Counted from the stretch's first letter, positions 1 to 12,948 are shown. The stretch: 64,000 nucleotides of DNA from Tetradesmus obliquus (GCA_030272155.1 CP126207.1:1550001-1614000); one strand, 5' to 3'. The notes: generated from the letters alone by a model not told the origin. Numbers and translations: made by a program.

Positions 1-2996
1 GGCCTTTGCTGCATTGCTTCCAAATGGCGGTTTGTGAGCACTGCTGTGTTGCTTGACAGGTCGTTTATTGGTGGTGGTTTGGTCTGGGAGGGTTGCGGTT
101 GGTTTGTGACGCTGCAGGGTTTTGGGGTTTCTGCGGGGTTTGAGTTTTGGAGGGATGAATCCGGAGGAGGTTATGCGGGGAGCCCGTCTGTGCTGCGTGT
201 TGTTACGGGTTATGGCGGTGCTGTTGTGTGGTCAAGGTTATACATGTACTTGTGCATTGTGTCCCTGTATGCTACGGGGTGTTGCCGCAGGCGGGGTTTA
301 GGCCTTTACTGCTCCCTCTCTCTCGTGGCTCCCTTCACCCGGCTACTGCCAATGCAGCAGCAGTACTTTTTCAGGTTGAGAATAATGTTTGCACTGCAGG
401 ACAGGTGTGCGGCAAGGCATGTTGATTGCGGCAAGTTGCGAGGTGTCTGTGTGCTGCTGCCTGCATGGCAGTGTGGTCAGCGCTGCTGCAGCTAGCCAGG
501 CGTGTGATCTTACTCATGCTTTGGTCTGTTTGTGATGAAACCTGTTGGTGGGGTTTTCTGCAGGGGTGCTGAACCCTGTTTGTTCAAAGTCGGGCCCCTG
601 TGTTTGCGTGCCATTTGATTTGGAGTCAGGTTGATTACAAAGCAAGAAGCAGACCTGCCATTCGCAAGCCCTGCTACATGTGGAGCCAGCTTGATTGTTT
701 GTTGGGCATCTCAATACGCCTGCTGCTGCAGAGCGCGTTTGCGTATGCACCTTGAACAACAGATCGTTTGCTGGGCATCTCAACATGCCTGCTGCTGCAG
801 AGAGCGTGCTTGCGTATGCAGCTCAAACAATGTTGTTAACCGTTGTTAACAACCTCTGGCAGGCCTCCTCATGTCAGTTCAGGGTTGAGTCATGCTGGCG
901 CTTCAGCTGTGAAACCCTAATACCTTGCCTGAATAACACCACAGCATAACATGTTATGCCATGCCACGTCTGCACGGCTGCACTGCCACTGTCACTGCTG
1001 CCTTGATGACTGTGTTGGGTGATGTTGCCTGGTATTTTCGTGTCAGCCATACTTACAGCCATACTTACAGCATGACTGCAATCAGCAGTGTACCTAGAAG
1101 GGGGTGGTTGTGTGCAGATGCTGGCGCTGTCGTCACACTTTGCCCTACACGCTGCTACAACTCGCAGGTCCTGCGCTGCAGGCAAGGTAACAGTATGCCG
1201 GGGCCTCACATCAGCGGTTTGTGTTTGCAACAGGGGTTCTGGGGTATGTGAGTGTCTGCTCAATCGCCACATAAGCTGCTTTGAGCTGTGTGTTTCGAAG
1301 GCTGTGTGGGCTGTTTGTGTGCTGTTGTGTTTTTGACCAACAAATGCGGCTGGGAGTATTGACTTGGTTGTGTAACTGCCTGGTGCTGCCAGGTGCTTCC
1401 AGATATGTGGGGCAGCGAGCTGGCATGCTGTGCAAAGCATGTTTTCTTTGGCGCCCGCGCCTAAGCTGCCTGTGTGATGCCTGCGCTAGGGTAGCTGCAC
1501 CTTGCTGGTGGAATTTGTGCGTTCCAGCAGCAGCAGCAGCAGCAGCCCCGCAGATCTGCGGTGGTGCAGCTGCCCATTGGTTTGGCGTGTTGAGTCAAAC
1601 ACCGGCAGCCATGCATGGGGCAAGGTGTGGTCTCCTTACAAATCATCTGTGCAATCGATTGTGTCTGACGTTGGTTGCGCGGCATGCACGTGCATGCGCA
1701 GCAGCACAGGAACGGGGCTGGCTGATGAGGTGGGCGTACAACAGAGTAGGACAGTTGTGGTGGTGGTGGTGGAGTGCTCACTTTCTTGGCTGTTCCACAA
1801 TTTGTATGGTGTTGTTGCTGGTGATGCTCCAGCTCCCTGCAGCAGCAGGTGCCTGGCACTTGTTTGTGGTGGTGTGCCACACCAGTGCGGCATGTGAGCT
1901 TACAAAGTAGGTACCAAGCTGCACATGTGCGCCACGCGGGTACACCAGCCGATACACCACCTGCAGCTGCACATGTGTGGTGAGCCAGCTGGCTCAGCTG
2001 CAGCTGCAACTGCAGTGCTGCGACACAGACCATCAGTCTCCTTGTGCTCGACCGCCTGACACAGCAGCGTGGTCCTGTCCTGCCGTGGCGCATAGATCTT
2101 TGTTTTCTCTTAAGTGTTTGTACAGCAGCGAGCAGCCTTGTGAGGCTGTGCCACGTGATGTAAAAGGATGAACTCATATAGCAATGTAGGCAATTGCCTG
2201 TCAACAGGCAGTACTGCCACACTAGTGTTGCACTGCATGGCATGCGGTGTGGTCTGTTCGTTCATCTCTCTCTATCAAACGTGTTTGACACTCCTGCCAG
2301 TGCCACTGGGTGAACGCCGGTGGGCTCACAGCGCTTGCTCCACAGCAGCAGGGGGGGGGGGCGGGCGGCCCTTTCGGAGCAAAATGGTGCTTGTCATGTG
2401 TTTGATGCTCAAATGTAAACCAATTTCAGTGTTGACTCACGGTGATTTCAGCATGAGCGTGGCCGAGACTCTCGATCTGTTTCAAGCTCATCTGGCCCAG
2501 GTGACGGCCACCAGAGTGTGGTGCCAGACCAGACACCCCAGCCCTTCAGTGACGCTGCTTGCAAGCAAGGCCTTACAGCACTTTTGCTCTTTTGTTCAGT
2601 ATACAGGCGTCGAGACACCCGTAGTGCTGGGTCCAACCGTGGGAACGCCCGACAGAGTAATGCCAGCAAGGCACTCTACCGCCTGCGACAGTACGCAATC
2701 AGAGGTCCTTTGTTTAGAGGAGCATTTTTTGATATTGTGTGTTTTACGACGCGTGTTTTGCTAAGCCGTTCGGTGCCTCATGTATCTGGCAGTTGTTAAT
2801 GCGCAGTGTTTGACTGAGGCTGTTCTGCCAGCAGTGCCTGCAAGGACGCAAAAAAGCCTCGCAATCCTATTGGACTAGTGTTTGCGCCAATATATCCGCT
2901 AGACAAAGTGGCTCATGATAGACCTGAATCAGCGAAAATAGTTGCTTGGCCATCCTGTCCTCAATCCCCTGAGCCGCGCAGTGCGACCTGCCCAAA
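1..2996. other. Gene-poor stretch, no recognised gene
   Basis: I see no coding segment that I recognise on either strand. Reading frames are short, Cys/Ala/Leu-rich, and overlap in several frames, as expected from TGC/GCA-rich DNA. A short (CAG)n run lies near 1528-1546, a G run near 2350-2360, and a (TGG)n run near 1757-1775. It could hold a long untranslated region or noncoding RNA of a gene beyond the left edge. Confidence 0.5.
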
Positions 2997-3357
2997 ATGT
3001 GCACGACTGATCCTTTTGACCCTAAAGATAGAGCGCAGCCGCTTACGGCCAGCAGCGTCAGCAGCCAGTCGCATCAATTCTGGCAGCACAGTGTTGAGCA
3101 GCAGCAGGCCAGGCCTGCCGCCGATGCTCGTAAACACGCGCGCTTGAGCAGGCCTTTCAAGTCTGCACGATGCCTGTTTCCTGAGGCACGCTCAAAGGCA
3201 GTGACACTGTCCTGGCTGGAGGAGCTGGAGCAGCAAGTGCGTACATTGATGCCAGCACAGGTTACAGCCTGTCACGCACCCAAAATTTGTTCTGACATAA
3301 TGTTACGCTTTTCTGCAGATAACTGAGAAGGCCAGCGAGCAGCAGCAACTCAGCTAA
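2997..3357 (+). CDS. Weak bZIP-like two-exon ORF
   Basis: Two exons join in phase: 2997-3236 (80 codons, donor GTGCGT) and 3319-3357 (12 codons plus TAA, acceptor TTCTGCAG), giving 92 aa. The product is hydrophilic, starts MCTTDPFDPKDRAQP, and ends with a basic stretch (RKHARLSRPFKSAR) followed by a heptad-like WLEELEQQ. This arrangement recalls a bZIP basic region and zipper. The diagnostic Asn-x7-Arg of the basic region is not intact and the zipper is very short. It is either a decayed bZIP fragment or chance. No promoter or neighbour supports it. Confidence 0.25.
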
Positions 3358-6300
3358 CAACAGCTTGCCCGCCATGTGGAAGACGCTCAGCCACGGCAGT
3401 AGCGGCCCGACAACCAGCCCAAAACACGGAGGATGCATCGTTACACTATCCACGGTGAAGGCAGCATCCATGGCCGGCTGGTGGGCAGCTGTTGTGAGCA
3501 GCAGCTGTACTGCTGGCTGCACTCAGGAGGGGACAAGAATGAACATGACAGAGAGGGCGCCCAACGCAATCACTTGACTCAAAGCAGTGATCCATAACTG
3601 CACAGAGGCTTTTGACTCATGACATGACAGCTATCATTGCTATGGCTTGCTGCTGCCGACTGGCATGCCGGCTACTGCAGCAGCTAGAGCAGCAGTTGAG
3701 TGTATGCTGCGTCCTGCAGCATGCAACAGCATGCAGGCCAGGCACAGATGTTCTATTTTCCTGCGCTGGACTAGACTTTAGGGCTGTGCTGGTGCACCTG
3801 ACGCTGGGTGGGATCTTTGTCTTTGACCAACTAAAGTTTTTTCTGCGCAAACACAGCAAAGCAACCCTGCAACTGCACGCCTGGACTGGTTGTTGCCATC
3901 TGTGGCTGTGCTGTTGTACTGTGGTTCTGGCTGTGGATTGCGCAGTAGCTTGACAGACGAGACCTTGCTTGCACACTGTGTTGTCTGGGGGCACACCCGA
4001 CCGCGGCAGGATGGGTAGAAGAGTTTGTTTCTGGTTGACTGTGGCAGAGGCCCTTAATCGCCTTCTCGCTTGTGCTTTGTGGCAGCAGTATTGCCGGCGC
4101 GGCTGGCATGCCTTGACTGTTGTTAAAGCTGTGCCTGCATCCTGCAAGCATGCAGCACTGTGCCTGCATCCTGCAAGCATGCAGCAACAGCTTGCAGTCG
4201 CGCTTGCAGGACCACAACAGCGCGTAGAGGCAGCAATGCTTTGCAGGAAAGCTTGCTAGGAAAAGGTGGCTCTGTGGACGTCTTGCAGGAAGTGCCGTTG
4301 TCTAGGGGCATTGCATCGATTGTGTTCTGGCGGTGATGGTGCTCCTGTGCCTGCAGGGAAATCCCGTAGGGTGTTACCATGGTGCATGCATGTTGGTGCA
4401 TCAACAAAAGGAGCGCCAGTTTGAGTGCCAGGGGAGGAGTGCCTCGTGCTTCTTGCATACCAGTAGGCATGGGCTTCATCATGGCGACATGCAGTGAGGA
4501 TGTTACTGCTGACTTGACAGAGCGAGTGCACGCACTGCAAGGAGGGTGTGCATGTGCTGCAGGTCACGTGATACATTACTACAGCCGTGTTCAACACATG
4601 CCTGGCAGCATTCTACCGTTGGTGCTTCGGCTGCCTCGACACTGACTGGTTGTGCTGCACTGCCTTGCACCAGCCCTGACTCTTCTTTGCAGCAGCGGCA
4701 TAGCTGCCAGCACGTAGTTTTGGACTTCTGGTGCAGGCACTGCTGCTGTCACACCCTCCTGCAGTTGCATGTAGCGCATGTGCTGGGTGTTGTTTGGCAT
4801 GGCTTTGCTATGGCATGGCTTGGTGTGGTGTTATTGCCTTTGCGGTTGGTTTCTTGGTTCACTAGCGTGGGTCGCGCTTCTGCTCTTTTGACTGTGGGAC
4901 TTGGACTGACGCTGACGTGACCGTGGACTTGAATATGACTGTGCCTGGCTGTGTCGGCGGAATAGCGCCCATATGTTTGCTCAGCTGTTGCTGCTGTTGT
5001 GCGCAGCTCAGCCCACACGCTGGACACAGCGTGCTGACTCTTTATGACACTGTTTGGGCACATGACAGCAGGCAGGTGAGGCACTGGCAGGCACAGCAGC
5101 TGTTGGTGCAGCGCTGGCTGTGTCCTGCAAGTGCTGACTGCTGGACTGCAGAACTGACACATCACCGACCGGGGTTGCACCATGATTGATGCACATGATG
5201 ATTGCCCCTTGAATGCAGCCGCCTCTGCCTGTGAGCTGACCTGCTGCCGGCACGCACTGCATGTTGCTGATGTGCGGCATGCACATGCATGCTGCTGGCC
5301 TGTGTGTAGGTGTGTGTTGAGTTGTAGAAACTAGGGTTGACTGCCTGACAACATGGCAGTGCACCTATGGCCTTGGCTCCAGGGGTGTCGAGAATCGTCC
5401 TGTGTGTGTATGTTTGGGGCAAAGGCATAGCTTTGCGCTCTTGTGAATGCTCACTGCTGGTTGTGTGGCTGGCAGAGCAATGCAGTGTTAGCGCAATAGG
5501 CATATCAACAGACTGTATCGCATGACTGTGCCGAGTGCTGCGTCTGCTACTATCATCACAATGGGTTGTATTGTATCCTTGCGCAACACTAGTATGCTAT
5601 GTCACTGATGCGAGGTCTTGACAACTCACAGCAGATGTAGTAGTAGTAATGTGGCTGCTTTTGCGCCTGTGGCTGCGACCCAGCTGCAATGACAGCCGCC
5701 CCCTGTACCTCTCCCCCGGCTGTTTGCATTGGTGGTGGCTAGTTCGTGACAGCTTTTACCAGCTTCTGACCTGACTCGCGACAGCTCTCATCAGCTGATC
5801 ACGCTACTATCAATTTCTTTGTTCTGCAGTGTCGATGGCGTAGCAGGGTACCTCCTGCTGCTGATGCCACGTGCTGCGTAGGTGACTGTTGTGTATCTGC
5901 TTGCTGTTGCATGCTCCTTGCTGAGAGACTTGCTCTGTTCAACGAGCAGTGTAGAACGGTGTTGCGCTTGCACATCACCTAGGGCTTGGTTGTAGCTGGG
6001 CTGTGTGCAGCTGCCAGATCACCGGCCCATCACTGTCAGTGCTGCCTGGCGAATTGTGCAGGCTAGCGTGGAGCATCTTGCCATGTGGTTATTGCCTGGT
6101 TGGCAGTATGCCACAGCTGATGATGATCATCAGCTGCTGACTGCATTTGCTGACTGCACGGCAGCATGATGGGTCTCTCACCACAACTTGTAGCATCTGG
6201 CCATGTTGGTATTGCATGGCTGGCAGTATGCCTCAGATGATCTGGTGACAGCGCTGTATCTTAAAACATGCAGACACCTGCATGCCGACGTGCTGGTTTT

Positions 6301-6760
6301 GCAGCTGTGGTGGCTGTTGCGCATGAAAAACATGCGGGCGCCTAGCTGCTGGTGTGCTGTTGTGACATGCGGTCGCTGCTGCAGCTACATGACCGTAGCT
6401 TTGGCAAACCAGCTGTTTGCGAGGAGAGGTGTGTGCTTGATAGCACACCAGCTCTGCATGTGCTTGTTGTGCACATGATTGTGCTTTTGCTGCGTGAGCG
6501 TGCGTGCACAGCTCTGTGTTGTGCGGGTGGTTGTGCTCGATCTGTGTATGTCGTTGTGTGCCGGCACAGCTGCACTCTTCGTGTTGAGAGCTGTGCTGCT
6601 GTTGCTGCTATGCACACAACCCACAGCGCGTTGCACACTGCTGGTGCAGGGCAGCACTGGGTTCAATTTCTGAAACACAGCGACTGGCAAAGTTGGCAGT
6701 ACACCACAGCACCCCCACCGGGATAATGTCTTGTCACGGCAATGATGGTATATTGCTGAT
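3358..6760. other. No gene recognised
   Basis: Neither strand holds a stretch that I can assign. A duplicated phrase (GCCTGCATCCTGCAAGCATG) occurs at 4131-4150 and 4161-4180. The frames are Cys/Leu/Val-rich shadows of TGC-rich DNA. Confidence 0.45.
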
Positions 6761-7085
6761 TTCCTGGCTTATTCTGCCAGGCTTATTCTGCAGAGCAGGG
6801 CGGCATGCTGCTGACTGTAGCAGTGCAGCTCTTGTGGTGCTGCTTTCCTGGCTCAACATGCAGAGCAGGGCGGCATGCTGCCACTAGGATAGGATGTGCA
6901 GCAGTGCAGTGCAGCTCTTGTGGTGCTGTTTTCCTGGCTCAACATGCAGAGCAGGGCGGCATGCTGCCACTAGGATAGGATGTGCAGCAGTGCAGTGCAG
7001 CTCTTGTGGTGCTGATTTCCTGGCTCAACATGCAGAGCAGGGCGGCATGCTGCTGCGTAGGGCAGGACATGGGGCTCTGCTTATG
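6761..7085. repeat. 86-bp tandem repeat, about 3.7 copies
   Basis: The phrase TCCTGGCTCAACATGCAGAG recurs at 6846, 6932 and 7018, giving an exact 86-bp period. A diverged first copy starts at 6761. Within each unit the GGCGGCATGCTG and CAGCTCTTGTGGTGCTG blocks are nearly identical. No coding function is seen. Confidence 0.85.
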
Positions 7086-9570
7086 GCAGCTTGCAGAGCA
7101 GGTACTGCATGTGACAGCTGGTGGGGGTTTGGTCTGGTATGAGATGTGGCAATGGCATGTGTGGCTGGTGATTATGTTATCAATTACGTTACATCTGGTC
7201 TGTACCACTATGCTGTGTGGGTGTGGTGGCACGCACGGAAGGTTTTGCTGCGGCGGTGTGGCGGTGTGTGGGTTTTAGCAGCTGCAGACCGCAGTATTTG
7301 CGGTCGCTTGCCTGCATTATCATACATAATAACAATTACTGGAGGTGGCGTATACATACAGCATGTGAGCGTGTGCATGTGTCCTGCCCGGATGCGTATC
7401 CTGCCTGCACATTTATTGTCAGGCATGGCAGGTTGGTTGCCAGGGAGTGCACTCAGGGGCACGAGCATTGCAGTTGAGCTTTACTGCAGCACATGTTGAG
7501 ACATACGCCGCGCGTGGGCGCTTAAACCTCACCTATGTATGGCTGCTGGGTCTTTGGCTGCTTCATTCTGCAGTCGCTTACTGCTTGGCTTTTGTTGGTG
7601 GGATTCCTATGCTCTGGAAGATGCACGCTGCAGCATTTTGCAGCTGCTGGTTTGGCTGGCTCTAGCCTGCTGCTACTTCACATTGTGAAGTACGTGCTCT
7701 CACTCTGATATGTACACCACGCCACTGCATGCCTCTGTCATCGTGCAAGCAACGCTCATTGCAGAGCTACGCGGCACATGCATTGACATTGGGCTAAAGG
7801 AAGAAGGGACCGGGCTGTGTCGTGCTTGCACATGTGTTCTGCAATTTTTGATCATGTGGAGCTGCAACGGTGTGACGGGTGATTGGAGCATGCGTCGCTG
7901 CTGTGTGTTACGTATTCATTTGGTGATGAATGCAGCTCGTGCATGCTCGGGTGTGTGTGATCTTCAGTGGTATTTGCTGTCCACAGGCCTTGCTACCTTG
8001 CTGTGCATGGCAGAATGCGGTTGTGTGATGCCAACAGCGCGAGCTGGTGCTGCTGCGTGCTTTGAATGCTCATACTTACACTTTGAGGATATTTGGAGGT
8101 GATCGCTGTGGCTGGGTGGCGGTGATGTGTGAGGCTCAGGTGTTGGTGGCACATCAACAGATGCGTCGCGCGCAGCGCTGCAACAGGTGCTGTGCTGACC
8201 AACACCCGGTGTTGCTGGCATGTCTTTTTGCCCAAAGCCTGATTGGCTGGGGCCAGAAATGACTACGCAGCCTGCTGCCGCGCTTGCAACAGCACCAGGC
8301 CTCAACTTTGTCTTTACTGCTTGTGTGTGCTAGGTGACGCTGGTGGCTGATGTTGCACGAGGTTTTTCTTTGGGTCAGGGTCACTGGTTGGATGGCACCA
8401 TATAACGTGTGCAGCCGAGGGTGCAATGCTGATGCAGCAGCAGCAGCAGGGGTGTGATGCTGCTGTTGCGGCCCTCAGCACTGCACAGCTGGAGGGGGCA
8501 GTGTGGTTATTGCCTTAGTAGGGCTTTTGTTGTGTGCACCACACCTCAGCTGCATTGCAGGACAACGACGTTTGCGATCCTGCTGCTCAGTTGATGTTCG
8601 TTTGTGAGCACAACATGCAGCCGCCGCCACACATGCATGTTTTGCGCTGCAACGCGACACATTACTGGCATGGTCCCAGGAGCTATCATGCAGCTGCATG
8701 CCCAGTGTGTGGTGTGCAGTTTTCCAATCTCCTGTGTATTGCTTTGCCTGTGCATACTGTGCATTGGTTGTAGGTTGAGGCACAATCAGGGCAGCACTAG
8801 ACTTCAGCCAGGCAGATGCACAGGCCCGCAGAAAGGGGAGGCCTGAGGACAGTCAGCTGTTGCTGAGGGCGTACGAACCATGCTCGCGGTGTTGGTGTTA
8901 GCACAGGCGCGGTTGTAGACAGCAATATGTGCTAGTCAGTTAGCTGTTGGTTCAGGTGCAGGGTTCGTGCACACTCTGTGAGAGTTAGCACAGGCACAGT
9001 CCCACACAGTAGTAGGTGCTAGTCAGTTAGCAGCTGCTTCAGTTACAGGACATTATGCACACTGTTTGGGTGTTTGCTTAGGGGGCTGTTGCCTGCAGCA
9101 CAGCTGGTAGTCAGTCAGACATTTGCTTCACTTGGATCTGGCACACAGTGTGGGTTCAGCACGTGTGCTGCCTCACACAGCATTAGTTGCTAGGCCTTTA
9201 GCTGTTGGCCTGCATAGACAGCACAACCCAGTCAGGCTCACTTGCATGTGGTTTGGCGGCAGGCAGCAGTGACTTTCGATTTTGACCTTTGCATGGCTTC
9301 GCGTCGCAGCACAGCCACAGGCACATGCTTAGGTAGTTGACAGGCTGCAGCGCTTGAGTTTGTGACGTTTCATGTCAGTAGCTGACGAGTAGCCAGGACA
9401 CAAGGGTCCTGAGCCTCCTGCACGCTGCGTTCTGCTGTTGTTACATCACTTCTGACTGCAGCTTGACCTACCCAGCAGTCACGCACGGCTAGCTATGTGT
9501 TGCGCATGTTACTGCTTGCGCATACATGCGCGTGTGTGCATGCTGGCTGCTGCTGCTGCTGCCACGTTAG
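7086..9570. other. No gene recognised; weak degenerate repeats near 8.88-9.2 kb
   Basis: No convincing exon on either strand. Between about 8880 and 9200 the phrases GTGCTAGTCAGTTAGC and GTTAGCACAGGC recur in degenerate form, suggesting an old tandem array of roughly 90-100 bp units. Confidence 0.4.
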
Positions 9571-9755
9571 TTTGCAGGACAGGCCGCTGTGACACAATAT
9601 ACCCAGCATAGGTGCAGCAGGCGGCAGTAGTTCTGCCCTGAGGTAGCTACAGGGGCCGTTACTTTGCAGGACAGGTCGTGGTGACGCAACATACTCAGCA
9701 TAGGTGCAGCAGGCGGCAGTAGTTCTGCCCTGAGATAGCTACAGATGCTGCTGCT
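9571..9755. repeat. 92-bp direct tandem duplication
   Basis: Two nearly identical units begin with TTTGCAGGACAGG at 9571 and 9663. Both contain CAGCATAGGTGCAGCAGGCG and AGTTCTGCCCTGAG. Only a few substitutions separate them, so the duplication is recent. Confidence 0.85.
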
Positions 9756-11845
9756 GGGGCAGCGCTGACCGACTGGTTCCTGTGTAGGCTTTCTATAGGC
9801 ATGCTCTGGTTGACCGCGGCGGCGTTTGAAAATCAACAGCGGCACATGTTTGACTCTGGCCATGTGTGCAGAGCATCAGTGGGTGTTGAGTTTGTGCACA
9901 CGCTTGTTGGAAGGCATCGTCCAGTATGCTGCGGTGGGCCGCAACGACTGAGTGCGCTCCACTGCTTAAGTGTCGATGCGCCTCAGCGATTTGTGGAGTC
10001 TGCAGCAATGCTGCCAGCTGCAGTCCTTTTGGCCACATGCGTTGCGGCGCGCGTCTTGAGCACCAACTCCACCAACTTGCGCATGTTGGTGGCATGCTCA
10101 CAAGGCAGCCAGCAAAGTGGCATATTTTGGAGGCAGCAGGCGGAGAAGACATTGCTGTGGTTTGTGGTTGCTTGTCAGGTGCAGGCGCATGCATTGAGGT
10201 AGCAGAGTGTTCAGCTGCTGCAGCACTCGGCATGGTGCAAGCTGCGCAGGAGGCTGTGCACATGAGCATGACGTGCTCTGTTCATCCCTGCTCGGTGCGT
10301 GTGCCTTACCTCAGCGTGTTGTTCAAACACCGTGTCAGTTTGACCACAGCTTTGACTACACCTTTTGGAACTTGCAGCACTTGTTTTTGGTGGAGACGTG
10401 ACTGCAGGCTGTTTCAGCTTGTAGCGTGTACGCTGTTGGGGGCGCCTGGCACAGCGTACTTCCGGCACACTCAGCTGATCTTTGGTTCTCTCCAGGTTTC
10501 TTATGCACTGCCCAAAACAACTGCATGCAGTGTGTTGTCCGCGGATATACGCTGCAGCAGTCACGTGGCGCTGCTGCTGCTGCAGCAGCATAGCTTTGCC
10601 TTGCTGGATCGCAATCCACAGTAGTTAGGTTTAGGTAGCTAGGCTTCGCCGTGTACTTGAGTTCATAATATGAACGCCGTAGGTTAGGACCAGTAGTTTA
10701 GGTTGGGCGGGAGGTTTGACCGTTGACCGGCACTGGCTCGCTTGATGACCGACAGCTTGTGTGTGTGATGCGGGAAACTACATGCGCCTGTTGGCTGGTT
10801 CGCTGTGTATGTCGGGGTTGCATCAGCAGCAGCATGGCAGCAAGTGGCTGCTCATGCTGTGTCACCTTGCTGTGTGCTGGTGTTGCTGGTTGCTTGTTGT
10901 CTGGCCAGCTGCCAGCACACATACATCACACCTACCTTACTCTATGGTTTTCCAGCCTGACTGCTTGCTGGTGCCTTGCAAACAGCAACGTTGCAAGTGC
11001 AGCATACAGCAGAGGATACAGTGGAGGTTGCAGGGTTGTGATGGCACTCAAACCGGCAACTGCTTCGTGGTTGTGTGTTTCCTGCAAGCAGGCGACGTTT
11101 CCTGCAAGCTGCGAAGTGCCTTGCAAAACACTTCTGGTTGTTTTGCAGGAGCGGCGGTTTGCAAGCAGGGCCATTCCTGCAAGTTGCGGCATGCCCGCGT
11201 GCAGGGGCAGCACCTGTTGCTGGTTGACTCTCTGGCTGCTGTCGCCGACTGCTGTTACCCGTACATTGTGGTTACGACATCAATTACCACTACCACTATC
11301 AATTACTGCAATTATTTATATGTTTTGTTGTACACATGCCGGCACTTCACTGCCTGCATACGCATATTTTGTTACATATGACCACTGGTCAAACCTCGGG
11401 TGTTGCTTTGTGCCCACATTGCAATGCTCGACATACCACGTCAAATACCTATTTAATACGTATTCTTTTACGTAGCATTGGAGGCAACAGCTTGTGTTGC
11501 ACTCGCTGCGCCATCTACCCCCTTTATGTGTTGCTCTGTATCACCAGCGACTTGTTCAAAGTGCACTACTGCAGTGCTTTGGGTACAGCCACCCGCAGCA
11601 ATGGCTGCTGCAATGCTAAATTGGCTGTACCTTGCACTGCTGCAGAGTCAGGCGGCAGTGCTGCGTGGTGTTCTTCCATTTGGAGCCATACGCATAAGCA
11701 GCAGGTTCTGCGCACCTCAATCAGCCCATGCATCTGCATGGCTGTCCTGGTGTTCATGGTGTTCATGCCTTAAAGGCATCAGCAAGTTGCTGGTGTTATT
11801 GTGTCAGGCCTCACTGAGAAATGCATGTATGATCATCATCATCAT
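9756..11845. other. No gene recognised
   Basis: A plus-strand frame at 9926-10624 stays open for 232 codons, but the translation is Cys/Ala/Leu-rich and other frames are open over the same interval. A run of TTAGGTTTAGGTAGCTAGG-like words lies near 10624-10650 and is too short to be a telomeric array. Short CTGCAAGCNG words recur at 11080-11200. Confidence 0.4.
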
Positions 11846-11875
11846 CATGTTACCATTTAAGCCATAGCAACGTCG
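11846..11875. repeat. Dispersed 30-bp repeat, copy A
   Basis: Thirty bases starting CATGTTACCATTTAAGCCAT are identical to 57747-57776, inside intron 6 of the expansin gene 46 kb away. The flanks of the two copies differ. It follows a short (ATC)n run. It may be part of a dispersed element. Confidence 0.8.
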
Positions 11876-12412
11876 CCATCGGCCCCGTGCCCCACAGGAG
11901 CGGCTGAATGAACAGGCGAAGGGGGAAGGGGAGGGAGCACTATTTCATTATCCCGCTTGCAGACATTCCTGTGATTCCAGGCAAGAAGGTAGTCAGCAAT
12001 CAGCCTGCATGTATGATGTTAAATTTCTGGACAGGGTGACTGTTGTGTTGCATGTTCATGAGCTTCTTGTAGTTTGGACGTGGCTAGCTGGGCTGGCAAC
12101 TGTGTAACAATCTTCACAAACGGCTTCACTATTTGTGCACAACACACGTGTGTTGCACGACGGGAACACAGCCCGTATTTGCGCCAATGACAGGCTCATT
12201 GGGCAACCACCTGTTCCATCAGCCATCAAGGACTCGGCCAGTGACTCAGTCAGTCTAGTAGAGAGCTAGCTAGCGCACTGGCATGCTGCACTAGAGCTAG
12301 CTAGCGCACTGGCTTCAATTGTGTTTAGCCTTCAGCCAGGCCAAGAGCACCTCTCGCAAAGACTTGCAGAGGGACCGGCAGCAGTGGTACTAGCCGATGG
12401 GTGTTACAACCA

Positions 12413-12442
12413 CACTGTCACTGTAAATTTACAGTGACAGTG
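12413..12442. repeat. 30-bp perfect palindrome containing TGTAA on both strands
   Basis: The half-site CACTGTCACTGTAAA is followed at once by its exact reverse complement. Each half carries TGTAA, the usual chlorophyte poly(A) signal, so it offers that signal to transcripts from either side. It lies about 510 bp past the GH1 stop codon. Confidence 0.85.
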
Positions 12443-12853
12443 GAACAGTGTACTCAAGCAAGTATTCTGACATACTACAACGTGTTATTCTGCTAGTCAA
12501 ACAAGGTCAAATAACGCTTCTTCCACTCAAATCAAATGCGGGGATTGGGTTCCTCTGCTGCCAAAAACAGCCTGCCAAGGTATGCAAACAGACTACACAA
12601 TGGGTTTAGGGTTTTCTCTCACACTACCATCCAAGCCTGTTGGCCCATGTATCCAAAGCCTCAAACCTGCAGCACAAGCCTGCCTGCTGGCACCCTTTGC
12701 TTAGCCCTTTTCAAATAGCCCTGTCTCTCTGTAATTTCAGAGTCAGAGCACAGCACAGTGCTAGCAGCTGCCAAACTCAAGCCGGCGAGGCCAGGACTTC
12801 CAGTTTCGAAAGTGCTGAAAGCCCGTTGCTGCTACAAGCTGGCTCTACTGCTG

Positions 12854-12948
12854 CTTCTGCTGCTGCTTGGCAGGCTTGGCTGCCTTTGGGGTCTCCTTAG
12901 CAGGCTGCGCTGCTGCAGGGGTACCGTTAGTAGGCTTGGCTGCTGCAT
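12854..12948 (-). other. Out-of-frame continuation of the GH1 tail coding repeat
   Basis: Just past the GH1 TAG stop, another frame reads on as VDAAKPTNGTPAAAQPAKET, continues in the same style, and ends in QQQKQQ-stop. It closely resembles the in-frame tail (GRKPTKETPAAAKPKEAP...). A one-base change in the CAGCAG run before the stop would join them and lengthen the tail by about 33 residues. It may be a real recent frameshift, a strain difference or an assembly error in a repeat. Confidence 0.6.

Larger units (their letters stand above)
11876..12948. other. Intergenic DNA and 3' UTR of the GH1 gene
   Basis: The upper part, from about 12400 to 12948, is probably the 3' untranslated region of the minus-strand GH1 gene, ending at minus-strand TGTAA signals (TTACA on plus at 12404-12408 and 12429-12433). 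Two 21-bp copies of AGAGCTAGCTAGCGCACTGG(C) lie at 12262-12282 and 12293-12313. No other gene is seen. Confidence 0.5.

Noticed and set aside
1281-1910. 209-codon plus-strand frame
   Set aside because: Cys/Ala/Trp-rich translation with several overlapping open frames on both strands; no splice or domain support.
6761-7085. Regular repeats as a CRISPR array
   Set aside because: Continuous 86-bp tandem units without spacers, in eukaryotic DNA.
10624-10660. TTAGGTTTAGG words resembling plant-type telomere repeat
   Set aside because: Only two or three imperfect words; no array.
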